Source of the DNA: Paracoccaceae bacterium
GTDB lineage: Bacteria; Pseudomonadota; Alphaproteobacteria; Rhodobacterales; Rhodobacteraceae
Length of the DNA stretch: 43,960 nt
Direction: 5' to 3'
Assembly: GCA_007692585.1 (NCBI GenBank)
Contig: REBU01000048.1
Span: 1-43,960 of the forward strand
Shown: one piece after another, positions 33,209-41,757 of the stretch
Numbering within the stretch: the stretch's first letter is position 1
Layout of the letters: the number at the start of each line of letters is the position of its first letter
The notes under the pieces: model-generated
Database searches by the model: none
What the model was told of the DNA's origin: nothing
The model's input: only the letters and a program-made list of their open reading frames with translations
Made by a program: the position numbers and the translations under genes

Positions 33209-34093
33209 GTGAGCATTAATCTTGACGAGATCATAGCCATCGACATCCACACCCATGCCGAAGAGCCCTGCAACTGTCATCGCGATGACGGGTATCTGGA
33301 GTTTCAGAAAGGCATGGCTGCCTATTTCCGCAATCCTGCCGGGGCGGATGGCATGCTGCCGACCGTCGAGCAAACGGCCGCCTATTACCGCGAACGCAAG
33401 ATCGCTGCGGTGATTTTCGGCGTCGATGCCGAACGCGAGACCGGTTTCTACCGCCATACCAACGAAGAAATTGCGCGCATTTGTGCCGAGAACGACGATA
33501 TCCTGATCCCCTTCGCCTCGATCGACCCTGCGAAGGGAAAGCTCGGGGCGCGCGAGGCGCGGCGGCTGGTGCGCGATTTCGGGGTGCGCGGCTTCAAATT
33601 CCATCCGACCATGCAGGGTTTTTTCCCCAATGATCGCATGGCCTATCCGCTGTATGAGGCCATCGCCGACGAAGGTGCCGCAATGATCTTCCATACGGGT
33701 CAGACGGGTGTGGGATCGGGGATGCGCGGCGGCATGGGGATGCGGCTGAAATACTCCAATCCCATGCATGTCGATGATGTCGCGGTGGATTTCCCGGATA
33801 CGCCGATCATTCTGGCGCACCCGTCTTTTCCATGGACAGAAGAAGGACTGGCCGTCGCGCAGCACAAGCCGAACGTGTATATCGATATGTCGGGGTGGTC
33901 ACCCAAATATTTCCCCCGGATCTTCGTGCATTACGCCAATACGATCCTGAAGAAGAAGATGCTTTTCGGGTCGGACTGGCCTGCGATCACACCGGATCGT
34001 TGGCTTGCGGATTTCGCAGAGCTCGATATTCGTGACGAGGTGCGCCCCCTGATCCTCAAGGACAATGCCATGCGACTGCTGGGGCTTGGCTAG
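33209..34093 (+). CDS. Amidohydrolase-2 family metal-dependent hydrolase
   Basis: A 294-residue TIM-barrel amidohydrolase. The N-terminal metal motif is DIHTHAEEP (residues 12-20), followed by GFKFHPTMQGFF, MIFHTGQTG, ILAHPSFPW and the C-terminal GSDWPAITPDRW with the catalytic Asp. The start is GTG at 33209 with AAGGAG upstream. In Rhodococcus the hydroxycinnamate gene couO, an annotated amidohydrolase, was assigned as a beta-ketoacyl-CoA hydrolase (recalled). A comparable step here, releasing an aromatic acid or beta-keto acid without a thiolase, would explain why no thiolase gene is present. It is sandwiched between the crotonase and acyl-CoA dehydrogenase genes (13 and 2 bp gaps). Function inferred. 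Confidence 0.82.
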   Translation: MSINLDEIIAIDIHTHAEEPCNCHRDDGYLEFQKGMAAYFRNPAGADGMLPTVEQTAAYYRERKIAAVIFGVDAERETGFYRHTNEEIARICAENDDILIPFASIDPAKGKLGAREARRLVRDFGVRGFKFHPTMQGFFPNDRMAYPLYEAIADEGAAMIFHTGQTGVGSGMRGGMGMRLKYSNPMHVDDVAVDFPDTPIILAHPSFPWTEEGLAVAQHKPNVYIDMSGWSPKYFPRIFVHYANTILKKKMLFGSDWPAITPDRWLADFAELDIRDEVRPLILKDNAMRLLGLG

Positions 34094-34095
34094 GG

Positions 34096-35691
34096 ATGGG
34101 GACGCTCGGTGACAGCCTCTGGAGCCTCGAATTCGCCGGGGCTGCGCAGATCCCCGAATGGGACAGCGCTCTTGCCCGCGATGTGGCCGAACATTTCGCC
34201 GCCTTCGCGCAGGCACGCATTGCTCCGCTCGACGCGCCGGGCGATCTGCAGGGATGCCGACTTGTGGACGGGCGCGTGCATCTGCCCGATGGCTTTGCAG
34301 AGGTCTATCGCGATCTGGCCGCGGCTGGCTGGCAAGGGCTGAGCGCGCCCGAAAACCATGGCGGCCAGGGGCTCGGCCCGGCGGTGCAGGCGCTGGTCTC
34401 CGAGGTGTTTTCCGGGGCCTGCCACGCCTTGCAGATGATCACCGGGCTGGTTCCCGGTGCGATCCGGCTGCTGCACCATATCGCGACACCCCAGCAGCAG
34501 GCGCGGTTTATCCCAAAGCTCGCTTCCGGCGAATGGCTGGCGACCATGTGCCTGACCGAAGCCGATGCGGGATCGGACCTGTCGCGGATCCGCACCCGTG
34601 CCACTGACAGCGCACAGGGCTGGCGGATCACGGGCGAGAAGGTGTTCATCTCGGGCGGCGATCAGAACGCAAGCGAGAATATCCTGCATCTGGTTCTGGC
34701 GCGCACTTCGGCCGATGGCACCAAGGGTCTCAGCCTCTTTGCCTGCCCGGCGCATCTGCCAGATGGCAGGCGCAACGCGATCACAGTGGCGCGTATCGAG
34801 CGGAAAATGGGTCTGCATGCCTCCCCGACCTGCCAGATCATCCTTGATGGGGCGCAAGCCGAGTTGATCGGCGCGCCGGGCCAAGGATTGGCGGCCATGT
34901 TTCTGCTGATGAACCACGCCCGCCTCGATGTCGCGTTGCAGGGCGTGGCGCATGCCGCCAAGGCCCATGCCCTCGCGCGCGACCATGCGCATGACCGGCG
35001 GCAGGGGCGGCACGCGGATGGCGAGGTGGCCGCCCTTGCCGATCATCCTGATGTCGCCCGCATGCTGGCCGAAATGGACCGGCAGACACTGGCGGCCCGC
35101 GCCCTCGCCCACACAGCCTTGGTCGCCCTTGAGACAGGCAACACGGCATTGGCCGAATTTCTGACGCCGATGGCGAAAGTCGCGGGATCCGAGGCGGGCA
35201 TGCGCGTGACAGAAACGGCCATGCAGGTTCTTGGCGGCTATGGTTATCTGCACGATTACCGGCTGGAACAGGCCTACCGCGACGCACGGATATGCGCGAT
35301 CTATGAAGGCGCAAACGGCATTCAGGCGCTGACGCTTGCCACGCGCGGCCTGTCCCATGCCAGCGGCGCACAGGCGCAAGCCTTTGCGGCGCATATCGGG
35401 CAGATCGCGCAAGCCGGTCCGGGCGGTGCAGCGCTGGCCGGGCCGCTTGGGGATTGGACGCGGCTCTGCGCGCGAGTGCGCAGTGACCCTGCCGGGCTGG
35501 CGCATCTGTTGATGGCGGGCAGCATCGGGCTTGCCGATCTCGCTTTCTGGCACCGGGTGCAGGCAGAATGCGTCGGGGACACGCGCCTGCAAGGGTTGGT
35601 CGCAGATGCGCAGATCGCCGCGCGGCATGCCCTCCACAGCTGCCTACACTTCGCGGGACTGCAGCAGGCGCCTGCGCTGGAGCTCTGCTGA
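34096..35691 (+). CDS. Acyl-CoA dehydrogenase family protein
   Basis: A 531-residue FAD-dependent acyl-CoA dehydrogenase, longer than the classical ~385 residues. The FAD/substrate motifs are LATMCLTEADAGSDLSRIRT and WRITGEKVFISGG, and the helical C-terminal domain has MQVLGGYGYLHDYRLEQAYR. The catalytic Glu is probably in IYEGANGIQAL. Length and motifs fit the DmdC/AidB-like long-chain group, which includes methylmercaptopropionyl-CoA dehydrogenase. In this operon it may oxidise an arylpropionyl-CoA (dihydroferuloyl- or dihydrocoumaroyl-CoA) to the cinnamoyl-CoA, broadening the cluster to phenylpropanoids. The start is 2 bp after the amidohydrolase stop, so they are co-transcribed. Substrate not identifiable from sequence. 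Confidence 0.85.
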   Translation: MGTLGDSLWSLEFAGAAQIPEWDSALARDVAEHFAAFAQARIAPLDAPGDLQGCRLVDGRVHLPDGFAEVYRDLAAAGWQGLSAPENHGGQGLGPAVQALVSEVFSGACHALQMITGLVPGAIRLLHHIATPQQQARFIPKLASGEWLATMCLTEADAGSDLSRIRTRATDSAQGWRITGEKVFISGGDQNASENILHLVLARTSADGTKGLSLFACPAHLPDGRRNAITVARIERKMGLHASPTCQIILDGAQAELIGAPGQGLAAMFLLMNHARLDVALQGVAHAAKAHALARDHAHDRRQGRHADGEVAALADHPDVARMLAEMDRQTLAARALAHTALVALETGNTALAEFLTPMAKVAGSEAGMRVTETAMQVLGGYGYLHDYRLEQAYRDARICAIYEGANGIQALTLATRGLSHASGAQAQAFAAHIGQIAQAGPGGAALAGPLGDWTRLCARVRSDPAGLAHLLMAGSIGLADLAFWHRVQAECVGDTRLQGLVADAQIAARHALHSCLHFAGLQQAPALELC

Positions 35692-35798
35692 CAGCGCTGC
35701 AAACATAACCGGGGATGAGGGAGCGGGGACAGACGATCAGCAAAGTCTGCGGCACAGCCGCGAAAACCAACTGTCGAGTTATTTTGGGAGGAAAAGCT

Positions 35799-36824
35799 AT
35801 GCAGAAAAACAAGACTATTCTGGCCAGCACGGCCATCACGTCCTTGCTTGCGGCAAGCATCGCACAGGCGCAAAACGTGGAACTGGCCCTGTCCACCTGG
35901 CTGGGCGCGACACATCCGATGCAGGTGACGGGGATTGATCCGTGGATCGAGGCGATCTCGGAAGCCTCGGACGGGCGGATCACGATCACGACCTTCCCGG
36001 CGCAACAACTCGGATCGGCTGCGGACCATTTCGACATGGCGCGCGACGGGATCGTGGACATCGCCTTCGTCAATCCGGGCTATCAGGCCGGGCGCTTCCC
36101 ACTCCTGTCGCTGGGCGAATTGCCCTTCACCTTCACGGATGCGCGGGTCGGCTCGCGCGCATTGCATCAGTGGTATCTGGACTATGCCACGGCGGAAATG
36201 CCCGATGTGCATGTATGCCTCGTGCATCTGCATGATGTCTCAACGCTGCATGGCACGGACCGCATTCTTGTCCCCGAAGATCTGCGCGGCAAGAATGTGC
36301 GCCCGCCAAATGCCACCATCGGCCGCTTCGTCAACCTGCTTGGCGGGGCCTCTGTTCAGCTTCCCGCAAGCGAGATGCGCGATTCTATCGTGCGCGGTGT
36401 GGCCGACATTACAGCCTCGCCCTGGAGTTCGCTCTTTACCTGGGGCGCGAATGAAGTCGTGAGCCACCATCTCGATGTCCCGCTTTACGCCACAGTCTTC
36501 ACCTTCGCAGTTAATCGGGGCGCATGGGACAGCCTGTCGGATGAAAACCGCGCCGTGATGGAAGCGCATTGCACGCCGGACTGGTCCGAGCGCATCGCAA
36601 CCCCCTGGATCGACCTCGATGCAGATGGCCGCAAGCGCCTGATCGATGATGGGGGCCATACGTTCCACACACCGGATGCAGAGCAGGAAGACATGTGGCG
36701 CGCAGCCGCCGCCCCCTTGCTGGACGAATGGCGCGCTGCAGTCTCGGCGGCAGGGCATGATGCCGATGCGGCCTATGCGAGCTTTATCGAGACCCTCGAA
36801 ACACTGAGCGCGACCGCCGACTGA
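35799..36824 (+). CDS. TRAP transporter periplasmic binding protein (DctP), system 3
   Basis: A 341-residue DctP-family protein with a signal peptide (MQKNKTILASTAITSLLAAS, cleavage after AQA near residue 24). The mature part has FVNPGYQAGRFPLLSLGELP and DLRGKNVRPPNATIGRFVNL, the conserved Arg-containing ligand region. GGGAGG precedes the ATG at 35799; the open frame extends upstream to 35715 without a signal sequence. It follows the acyl-CoA dehydrogenase gene by 107 bp on the same strand, in the hydroxycinnamate operon. In Rhodopseudomonas a TRAP system (TarPQM) takes up p-coumarate-type acids (recalled), making hydroxycinnamate or phenylpropanoid uptake a reasonable guess. Confidence 0.92.
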   Translation: MQKNKTILASTAITSLLAASIAQAQNVELALSTWLGATHPMQVTGIDPWIEAISEASDGRITITTFPAQQLGSAADHFDMARDGIVDIAFVNPGYQAGRFPLLSLGELPFTFTDARVGSRALHQWYLDYATAEMPDVHVCLVHLHDVSTLHGTDRILVPEDLRGKNVRPPNATIGRFVNLLGGASVQLPASEMRDSIVRGVADITASPWSSLFTWGANEVVSHHLDVPLYATVFTFAVNRGAWDSLSDENRAVMEAHCTPDWSERIATPWIDLDADGRKRLIDDGGHTFHTPDAEQEDMWRAAAAPLLDEWRAAVSAAGHDADAAYASFIETLETLSATAD

Positions 36825-36840
36825 ACGGCGTGAGAGACCA

Positions 36841-36868
36841 TGACCCCGGCGCACCAGCACCGGGGTCA
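36841..36868 (+). other. Intercistronic hairpin between dctP and dctQ, system 3
   Basis: A perfect 9-bp inverted repeat TGACCCCGG / CCGGGGTCA with a 10-base loop lies in the 74 bp between dctP and dctQ. No T-run follows, so partial attenuation or mRNA protection is more likely than full termination. Same position as in system 2. Confidence 0.62.
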
Positions 36869-36898
36869 GCAAGACTGTGCACAGGAGAATGAGGGCGC

Positions 36899-37426
36899 AT
36901 GGACCGGCTTATCCGACGATTTTGCAGTGCCGTCGAGACTGTGGCGGCGATCCTGATTGCCTGCGTCACGCTGTTGATCGTGGCCTCGGCCATCGGGCGC
37001 TATCTGGTGGCCTCTCCGGTGCCAGATGCGTTCGACATCGCGCGCTTGCTGCTGGGCGCTTGCATAATGTGGGGGTTTGCCGTGGTGGGCTATCGCGGCG
37101 GACATATCTCGGTCGATCTGTTCACCCTGAACCTGCCCGAACGTGCGCGCCGCTGGATCGAGGTTTTTGCCTGGACGGTCCTGTTGTTCTTCGTGGTGTT
37201 GCTGGTGTGGAAAATGCACGCCCGCGTGTACAGTGCCTGGCGCAGCAACGAGTCGACCTTTGACCTGCGCCTGCCGGTCTGGCCACTGCTGGGCCTGATC
37301 TGGCTGGGCGCTGTGGCCAGTCTGGGAACCATTTCGGCGCGGATCTACATGCTTGCAACCGGGCGGGCCTCGATCGAGGGCGGTGCGGATGACGAAACCC
37401 CAACGGATTGGAGCGCAAAATCGTGA
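36899..37426 (+). CDS. TRAP transporter small permease (DctQ), system 3
   Basis: A 175-residue protein with four hydrophobic segments and the DctQ-type motif DAFDIARLLLGACIMWGFAV followed by GGHISVDLFTL. It overlaps the large permease gene by 4 bp (GTGA). It links the periplasmic binding protein and the DctM channel. Confidence 0.88.
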   Translation: MDRLIRRFCSAVETVAAILIACVTLLIVASAIGRYLVASPVPDAFDIARLLLGACIMWGFAVVGYRGGHISVDLFTLNLPERARRWIEVFAWTVLLFFVVLLVWKMHARVYSAWRSNESTFDLRLPVWPLLGLIWLGAVASLGTISARIYMLATGRASIEGGADDETPTDWSAKS

Positions 37427-38712
37427 GCGGTGAGCTGGTGGCCCTTCTGGGCTTTGCGGCCCTTTTTGGCCTGATCGCCCTGCGCGTGCCTATCGGCATC
37501 GCCATGGGGCTGGTCGGCGTGTTTGGCTTCGCGGCGATCCGCGGCATCACGCCCGCGCTGAACCTGTTAGCCATATCACCGGTGCGGGTGATCGCGGATT
37601 ACAACCTGAGCGTGATCCCGCTTTTTATCCTGATGGGAATATTCGCCGCAAATTCGGGCCTCTCGCGCGAGTTGTTCCGCGTCGGCAATGCATGGCTCGG
37701 CCCGTTCCGGGGCGGGCTGGCGTTGTCGACGATTGCGACCTGTGCGGGGTTCTCGGCGATCTCGGGCAGCTCCATTGCCACCGCGGCAACGATGTCCAAG
37801 GTTGCCATGCCGGAAATGCGCCGCGCCGGATACAGCGACACGACCGCCACAGGTGTGATAGCGGCAGGCGGGACGCTGGGCATCCTGATCCCGCCTTCGG
37901 TCGTGCTGGTCGTCTATGCCTATATTACCGAGACCGATGTGGCCAAGCTGTTCATGGCGGGGATCATCCCGGGCATCCTGACGGTCTTGCTCTATATGGC
38001 CACTGTGCTGATATTCCACCGCAAGGGCCTGCCCGAGGGGCGTCCCTTCGATCTGACCGAGGCTTTCCACGCGCTCTCTGGCGTCTGGGCGACGCTCCTA
38101 CTCTTCGTCGTGGTCATCGGGTCGATCTATGCAGGGCTCGTGACGCCGACCGAAGCTGCAGCCCTTGGGGCTTTTGCGACCATGCTGATCGGTGTCGCGC
38201 GCGGGCGGCTAGACCGCAAAGCCATCTTGCGAAGTCTGGTCGAAGCGCTGCGCGTCTCGGTCACGATATACACGATCCTGATTGGCGCAATCCTGTTCGG
38301 CTTCTTCCTGACGATCACACAATCGCCGCAGCGGATCACGGCCTTTCTGGTGGCACTGGAGCTGGGCCCTTATGGCACGTTGCTGCTGATCCTTGCGTTT
38401 TTCATTATCGCTGGCTGCATTCTAGATTCCATGGCGATGATCCTGCTGATGGTGCCGATTGTCTTTCCAGTCGTCATCGGTCTGGGCTTCGATCCGATCT
38501 GGTTCGGCATTCTGGTTGTGGTCGCCGCTGAACTTGGCATGATCACACCCCCCATCGGCATGAGCGTCTTCGTGATCAAATCCATCGTCCGAGATGTACG
38601 GATCACGACTGTTTTCAAAGGCGTGATGCCCTTCATCTTCACAGATTTGTTCCGATTGCTTCTGCTGATCCTGTTCCCGGCGCTTGTGCTGTTCTTGCCA
38701 AACACAATGTGA
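37423..38712 (+). CDS. TRAP transporter large permease (DctM), system 3
   Basis: A 429-residue DctM membrane protein with the usual motifs: AISGSSIATAATMSKVAMPE, IAAGGTLGILIPPSVVLVVY and GMITPPIGMSVFVIKSIV. The start is a GTG at 37423 overlapping the dctQ stop; GGAG lies nine bases upstream. A TTG at 37408 is possible but less likely. It sits between dctQ and the DUF3237 gene in the hydroxycinnamate operon. Confidence 0.93.
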   Translation: MSGELVALLGFAALFGLIALRVPIGIAMGLVGVFGFAAIRGITPALNLLAISPVRVIADYNLSVIPLFILMGIFAANSGLSRELFRVGNAWLGPFRGGLALSTIATCAGFSAISGSSIATAATMSKVAMPEMRRAGYSDTTATGVIAAGGTLGILIPPSVVLVVYAYITETDVAKLFMAGIIPGILTVLLYMATVLIFHRKGLPEGRPFDLTEAFHALSGVWATLLLFVVVIGSIYAGLVTPTEAAALGAFATMLIGVARGRLDRKAILRSLVEALRVSVTIYTILIGAILFGFFLTITQSPQRITAFLVALELGPYGTLLLILAFFIIAGCILDSMAMILLMVPIVFPVVIGLGFDPIWFGILVVVAAELGMITPPIGMSVFVIKSIVRDVRITTVFKGVMPFIFTDLFRLLLLILFPALVLFLPNTM

Positions 38713-38718
38713 GGAAAC

Positions 38719-39180
38719 ATGCTGCGTGACCCCGAACTCAGACCCGTGTGCCAGATCTTCGCCGAACTCGGCGCCCCGATAGAGCTTGGACGCGGCAAAG
38801 CCGGACTGCGCCGAATCATCCCTATTTCCGGCGGCACAGTTGCGGGCGCGCGGATATCGGGGCGCCTGCTCGACCTCGGGGCGGATTGGCAGACGATTTT
38901 CGCCGATGGCTCCGTCGAGCTGGACACCCGATACGGGATCGAGACGACCGATGGCGCATTGATCGATATCCGCAATTTCGGCTTCCGACACGGCCCCGCA
39001 GATGTGCTGGCCCGCGTGGCGCAAGGCGAGATCGTTGATCCTGGCCTCTATTACATGCGCACGCTGCCCCGTCTGGAAACCGGCGATCCCAGATATGATT
39101 GGGTGAACCGCACAATCTTCGTTGGCACCGGGGCGCGTTTCGCCAGTTCCGTGCAGATCAAGATTTATGAAGTCGTCTAG
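38719..39180 (+). CDS. DUF3237 family protein
   Basis: A 153-residue protein of the DUF3237 family, judging by LRPVCQIFAELGAPIELGRG at the start, RRIIPISGGTVAGARISGRL and the C-terminal RTIFVGTGARF. The family has a beta-barrel fold and no established reaction. The gene begins 6 bp after dctM and ends in a 4 bp overlap with the convergent olsA-like gene, so it is the last gene of the hydroxycinnamate/TRAP operon. Consistent placement next to aromatic-catabolic genes would suggest an accessory enzymatic or binding role, perhaps on a CoA ester or ring intermediate. This is speculation. Confidence 0.82.
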   Translation: MLRDPELRPVCQIFAELGAPIELGRGKAGLRRIIPISGGTVAGARISGRLLDLGADWQTIFADGSVELDTRYGIETTDGALIDIRNFGFRHGPADVLARVAQGEIVDPGLYYMRTLPRLETGDPRYDWVNRTIFVGTGARFASSVQIKIYEVV

Positions 39181-40010
39181 CGATCCGCGCGGCCGCGGTG
39201 CAACGCCATTCCCGCGCGCACAGCGGTTTCGCAAGCCAGCGCCAGAGCCTTGCGGTCGGGATGCTGCGAAATCCGCAGCGGCGGATGAAAGATAAGCGCG
39301 ACCGCTCCCGCTCGCGGCAATGCCAGAACCCGCACGAGATGCCCCGCGAATTCCATATCCCCCCACCAAGCCAGAGCCCGCGGGTCTGTCCTGTCAGGGG
39401 CGTGGTAGACCAGTGTGACAGGCTGCACTTGCATGAAATCACGCAAAACAGGTGCGTAGAACGCCGCGAACAGCGTCGACTTGAAGGGCAGCACGCGCTG
39501 CGCATCAGAGCTGGTGCCTTCGGGAAAGAACAAGAGCCGTTGCCCTGCGCGCAGCCGTTCTTCCAGAACCCGCGCCTGTTGCGCCGCCTCCCTGCGGTCG
39601 CGACGGATGAAAATGGTGCCAGTGGTACGCGCGAGAAAACCAATACCTGGCCAACCTGCAACCTCCGCCTTTGACACGAAATGCACCCGGGCTGCTGCGT
39701 TCAGCACGAAAATATCGAGCCACGAGGAATGATTGGCCACAAGCGCGCCGCGCGCGCGCGAAGGCGCGCCCGTGATCTGAACCCGCAACCCGATCACCCT
39801 CAGCACAGCCCGGCACACGATCTGCGTCACAGCGGGGGTGATGGGGCGGCGCAGCCCGAAAATCGGGCGCTCGATCAAACGCAGCAGCAGATGCAACAAG
39901 AGACCAACACCAATGACCACACTTAGCGCAGCCAACCGCAACAGGATGCGGGGCCACGCGCGCAGCGTGATCTTGGGCCAGGGCGGTGGCTCGGGCGATT
40001 GCCAGGTCAT
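39177..40010 (-). CDS. 1-acyl-sn-glycerol-3-phosphate acyltransferase / OlsA-like
   Basis: A 277-residue PlsC-family acyltransferase with an N-terminal membrane segment (about 25-45). The catalytic H(X)4D motif is NHSSWLD and the substrate motif is FPEGTSSDAQR. It starts 4 bp inside the end of the OlsB-like gene. In Rhodobacteraceae and rhizobia, OlsB adds a 3-hydroxy fatty acid to ornithine and OlsA adds the second acyl chain to give ornithine lipid. The adjacency supports OlsA, though a PlsC role in phosphatidic acid synthesis cannot be ruled out. Confidence 0.85.
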   Translation of the reverse strand: MTWQSPEPPPWPKITLRAWPRILLRLAALSVVIGVGLLLHLLLRLIERPIFGLRRPITPAVTQIVCRAVLRVIGLRVQITGAPSRARGALVANHSSWLDIFVLNAAARVHFVSKAEVAGWPGIGFLARTTGTIFIRRDRREAAQQARVLEERLRAGQRLLFFPEGTSSDAQRVLPFKSTLFAAFYAPVLRDFMQVQPVTLVYHAPDRTDPRALAWWGDMEFAGHLVRVLALPRAGAVALIFHPPLRISQHPDRKALALACETAVRAGMALHRGRADR

Positions 40011-40822
40011 CGCATCGCGGGGCCTATGGTATTTCCGGCACGCGCGAGATTGCGGGCCGGCAGGCTGAGCGCGGCCTTGTCAAGAATGATGCAGACATCA
40101 ATGGTCTTGAACTCGCGATCGATGAACACCCCCTGCCCGACGCGCCCGCCGAGACGCAGATAAGAACGAATCAGCGGTGGCATCTGCGCCATGGCCAGCT
40201 TGCGATCGACGGTCTCGGACGGCAAAGGGCTGAAGCCATTGGCCTGTCGCGACCGGACCAGCAAGGCCTCTGGCGCGAGGTAATCGTGATGCAGGCAACT
40301 CAGCGATTGCCCCCAGTATTCAGGGTCAGTGCCAGGAAAACTGGCCGCCCCGAAAAGCAGATCTACATGTTTATCATTCACATACTCCGCAAGACCGTGC
40401 CATATTTGCAACAGCCCTAGCCCGCCGCGATAAGCAGGGTGCATGCAAGAGCGCCCCAATTCCAACAGATTTCGACCACATGCACGCAGCTGAGTCAGGT
40501 CAAATTCGGCATCGCAGTAAAAGCCCCCCGCCGCTGTCGCCCTGTCGCCGGGTAATAATCGGTAGACCCCAACGACATGATCCAGATCCGCAGCTTCACG
40601 GTGCTCATCAATCAGCAGCAGATGATCGAAAACCGGATCAAATTCGTCCATTTCCAGCTGCAAGAAGTGATCCACCATGGGACCATGCGCGCCGAGCTCC
40701 TCGACGAAGACTTGATAGCGCAAACGTTGCGCTGCGCGCAGGTCGGAAATGTCACGCGCAAGCCTGACTGACAGCGCGCCCCCCTGCGGCTGGCAGACGG
40801 GCTTCTTGCCTATTTCTGCCAT
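40007..40822 (-). CDS. L-ornithine N(alpha)-acyltransferase, OlsB-like
   Basis: A 271-residue GNAT-fold acyltransferase. The family features are LRAAQRLRYQVFVEELGAHG, FDHLLLIDEHREAADLDHVV, ELGRSCMHPAYRGGLGLLQI and LFGAASFPGTDPEYWGQSLS. OlsB forms lyso-ornithine lipid from ornithine and 3-hydroxyacyl-ACP at the membrane. The ATG at 40822 (MAEIGKKPVC) is chosen over starts at 40855 and 40912, which add residues without family resemblance; the ribosome binding site is weak in every case. It overlaps the OlsA-like gene by 4 bp, forming an ornithine-lipid operon. Confidence 0.88.
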   Translation of the reverse strand: MAEIGKKPVCQPQGGALSVRLARDISDLRAAQRLRYQVFVEELGAHGPMVDHFLQLEMDEFDPVFDHLLLIDEHREAADLDHVVGVYRLLPGDRATAAGGFYCDAEFDLTQLRACGRNLLELGRSCMHPAYRGGLGLLQIWHGLAEYVNDKHVDLLFGAASFPGTDPEYWGQSLSCLHHDYLAPEALLVRSRQANGFSPLPSETVDRKLAMAQMPPLIRSYLRLGGRVGQGVFIDREFKTIDVCIILDKAALSLPARNLARAGNTIGPAMR

Positions 40823-40929
40823 ATTTTTGCCTTTTTTTTCAGACCGATGCAACATGTTAAGCCAGCGCGTTTCCACAAAACACTTTGTTTCTGCAATCGC
40901 GCTTGAACGCACGCAACGGTTGTGTGAGC

Positions 40930-41112
40930 TTAAAGTTCACTATCGGAAACAAGCACCAAAGAAATTCGTGAGGCATTAATGACCTTTTTACCAGCATCGG
41001 AGAACATGACGGTGACAAGCGCATCCTTGCGCGATTGTACCTGCCCGATGCCCCAAGCTGGGTGGTCAGGGTGACGAACGAACATTCCAGGGGCAAAGAC
41101 AAGATGGCTCAT
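40930..41112 (-). CDS. DUF3553 small protein
   Basis: A 60-residue protein whose core FAPGMFVRHPDHPAWGIGQV, followed by TVMFSDAGKKVI, is the typical DUF3553 pattern, a small beta-rich domain related to transcription-factor SH3-like folds. Similar genes are common next to chpT in Rhodobacteraceae (recalled). ATG at 41112 matches the usual length; an ATG at 41085 is an alternative. With the 41112 start it overlaps the divergent chpT start by 9 bp. Function unknown. Confidence 0.78.
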   Translation of the reverse strand: MSHLVFAPGMFVRHPDHPAWGIGQVQSRKDALVTVMFSDAGKKVINASRISLVLVSDSEL

Positions 41113-41757
41113 AAGAACATGAATAGCGCTGCACGCTCTGCAGATCAAATAGCAAACGACGCGCTAGACTTGTCTGCCTCTATTGCCTCTCGCATCTGCC
41201 ACGATCTTGTCAGCCCCATGGGCGCAATAAGCAACGGACTGGAATTGCTGCAATTGTCCCAGCAACAGGGGGGGCCGGAATTCGATCTGATCACCCAGAG
41301 CGTGGAGAGCGCAACTTCACGGTTGCGCTTTTATCGCATAGCGATGGGACGTGTCTCGGCGGACCAGAAGATGGGGCGCGCGGAAATCCTGTCGATCCTG
41401 ACAGCGATGGAAAAACACCAGAAACAGAAATGCCAGTGGAACAGCGCCCTCGACCTGTCGCGCCGGCAGGTCAAACTTGTCTTTCTAATGTTGATGTGCC
41501 TTGAGACTGCGTTGCCGTGGGGTGGGCGGATCGAAATCAGCGATACTGCCAGCGGCTTGGAGCTGAGAACAATTTCGGACCGCTTCAAGATCAACGATGA
41601 ACTCTGGGCGCGATTTGAACAGCCTGTAAATTTTGCCGAACTCTCCTCGGCCCAGATTCATTTCGGCCTCGCGAGCGCAGAAGTCCGAAAGCAGCAAGCG
41701 ACGTATACGATGACCCAGAACTCTACTGGGCTCTGTATCCGCATAGATTTCACCTGA
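41104..41757 (+). CDS. chpT: Histidine phosphotransferase ChpT
   Basis: A 217-residue ChpT-type protein. The dimerisation/phosphotransfer helix carries the phosphorylatable His33 in SRICHDLVSPMGAISNGLEL, followed by a degenerate HATPase-like domain. ChpT passes phosphate from CckA to CtrA and CpdR; in Rhodobacteraceae this relay controls motility, gene transfer agents and related traits. ATG 41104 has an AGGGG about ten bases upstream; ATG 41119 would avoid the overlap with the divergent DUF3553 gene. It is unrelated to the aromatic genes and marks ordinary chromosomal sequence. Confidence 0.92.
   Translation: MAHKNMNSAARSADQIANDALDLSASIASRICHDLVSPMGAISNGLELLQLSQQQGGPEFDLITQSVESATSRLRFYRIAMGRVSADQKMGRAEILSILTAMEKHQKQKCQWNSALDLSRRQVKLVFLMLMCLETALPWGGRIEISDTASGLELRTISDRFKINDELWARFEQPVNFAELSSAQIHFGLASAEVRKQQATYTMTQNSTGLCIRIDFT

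Noticed and set aside
34090-35637. A 515-codon minus-strand open frame
   Set aside because: It is antisense to the acyl-CoA dehydrogenase gene, whose catalytic motifs are clear.
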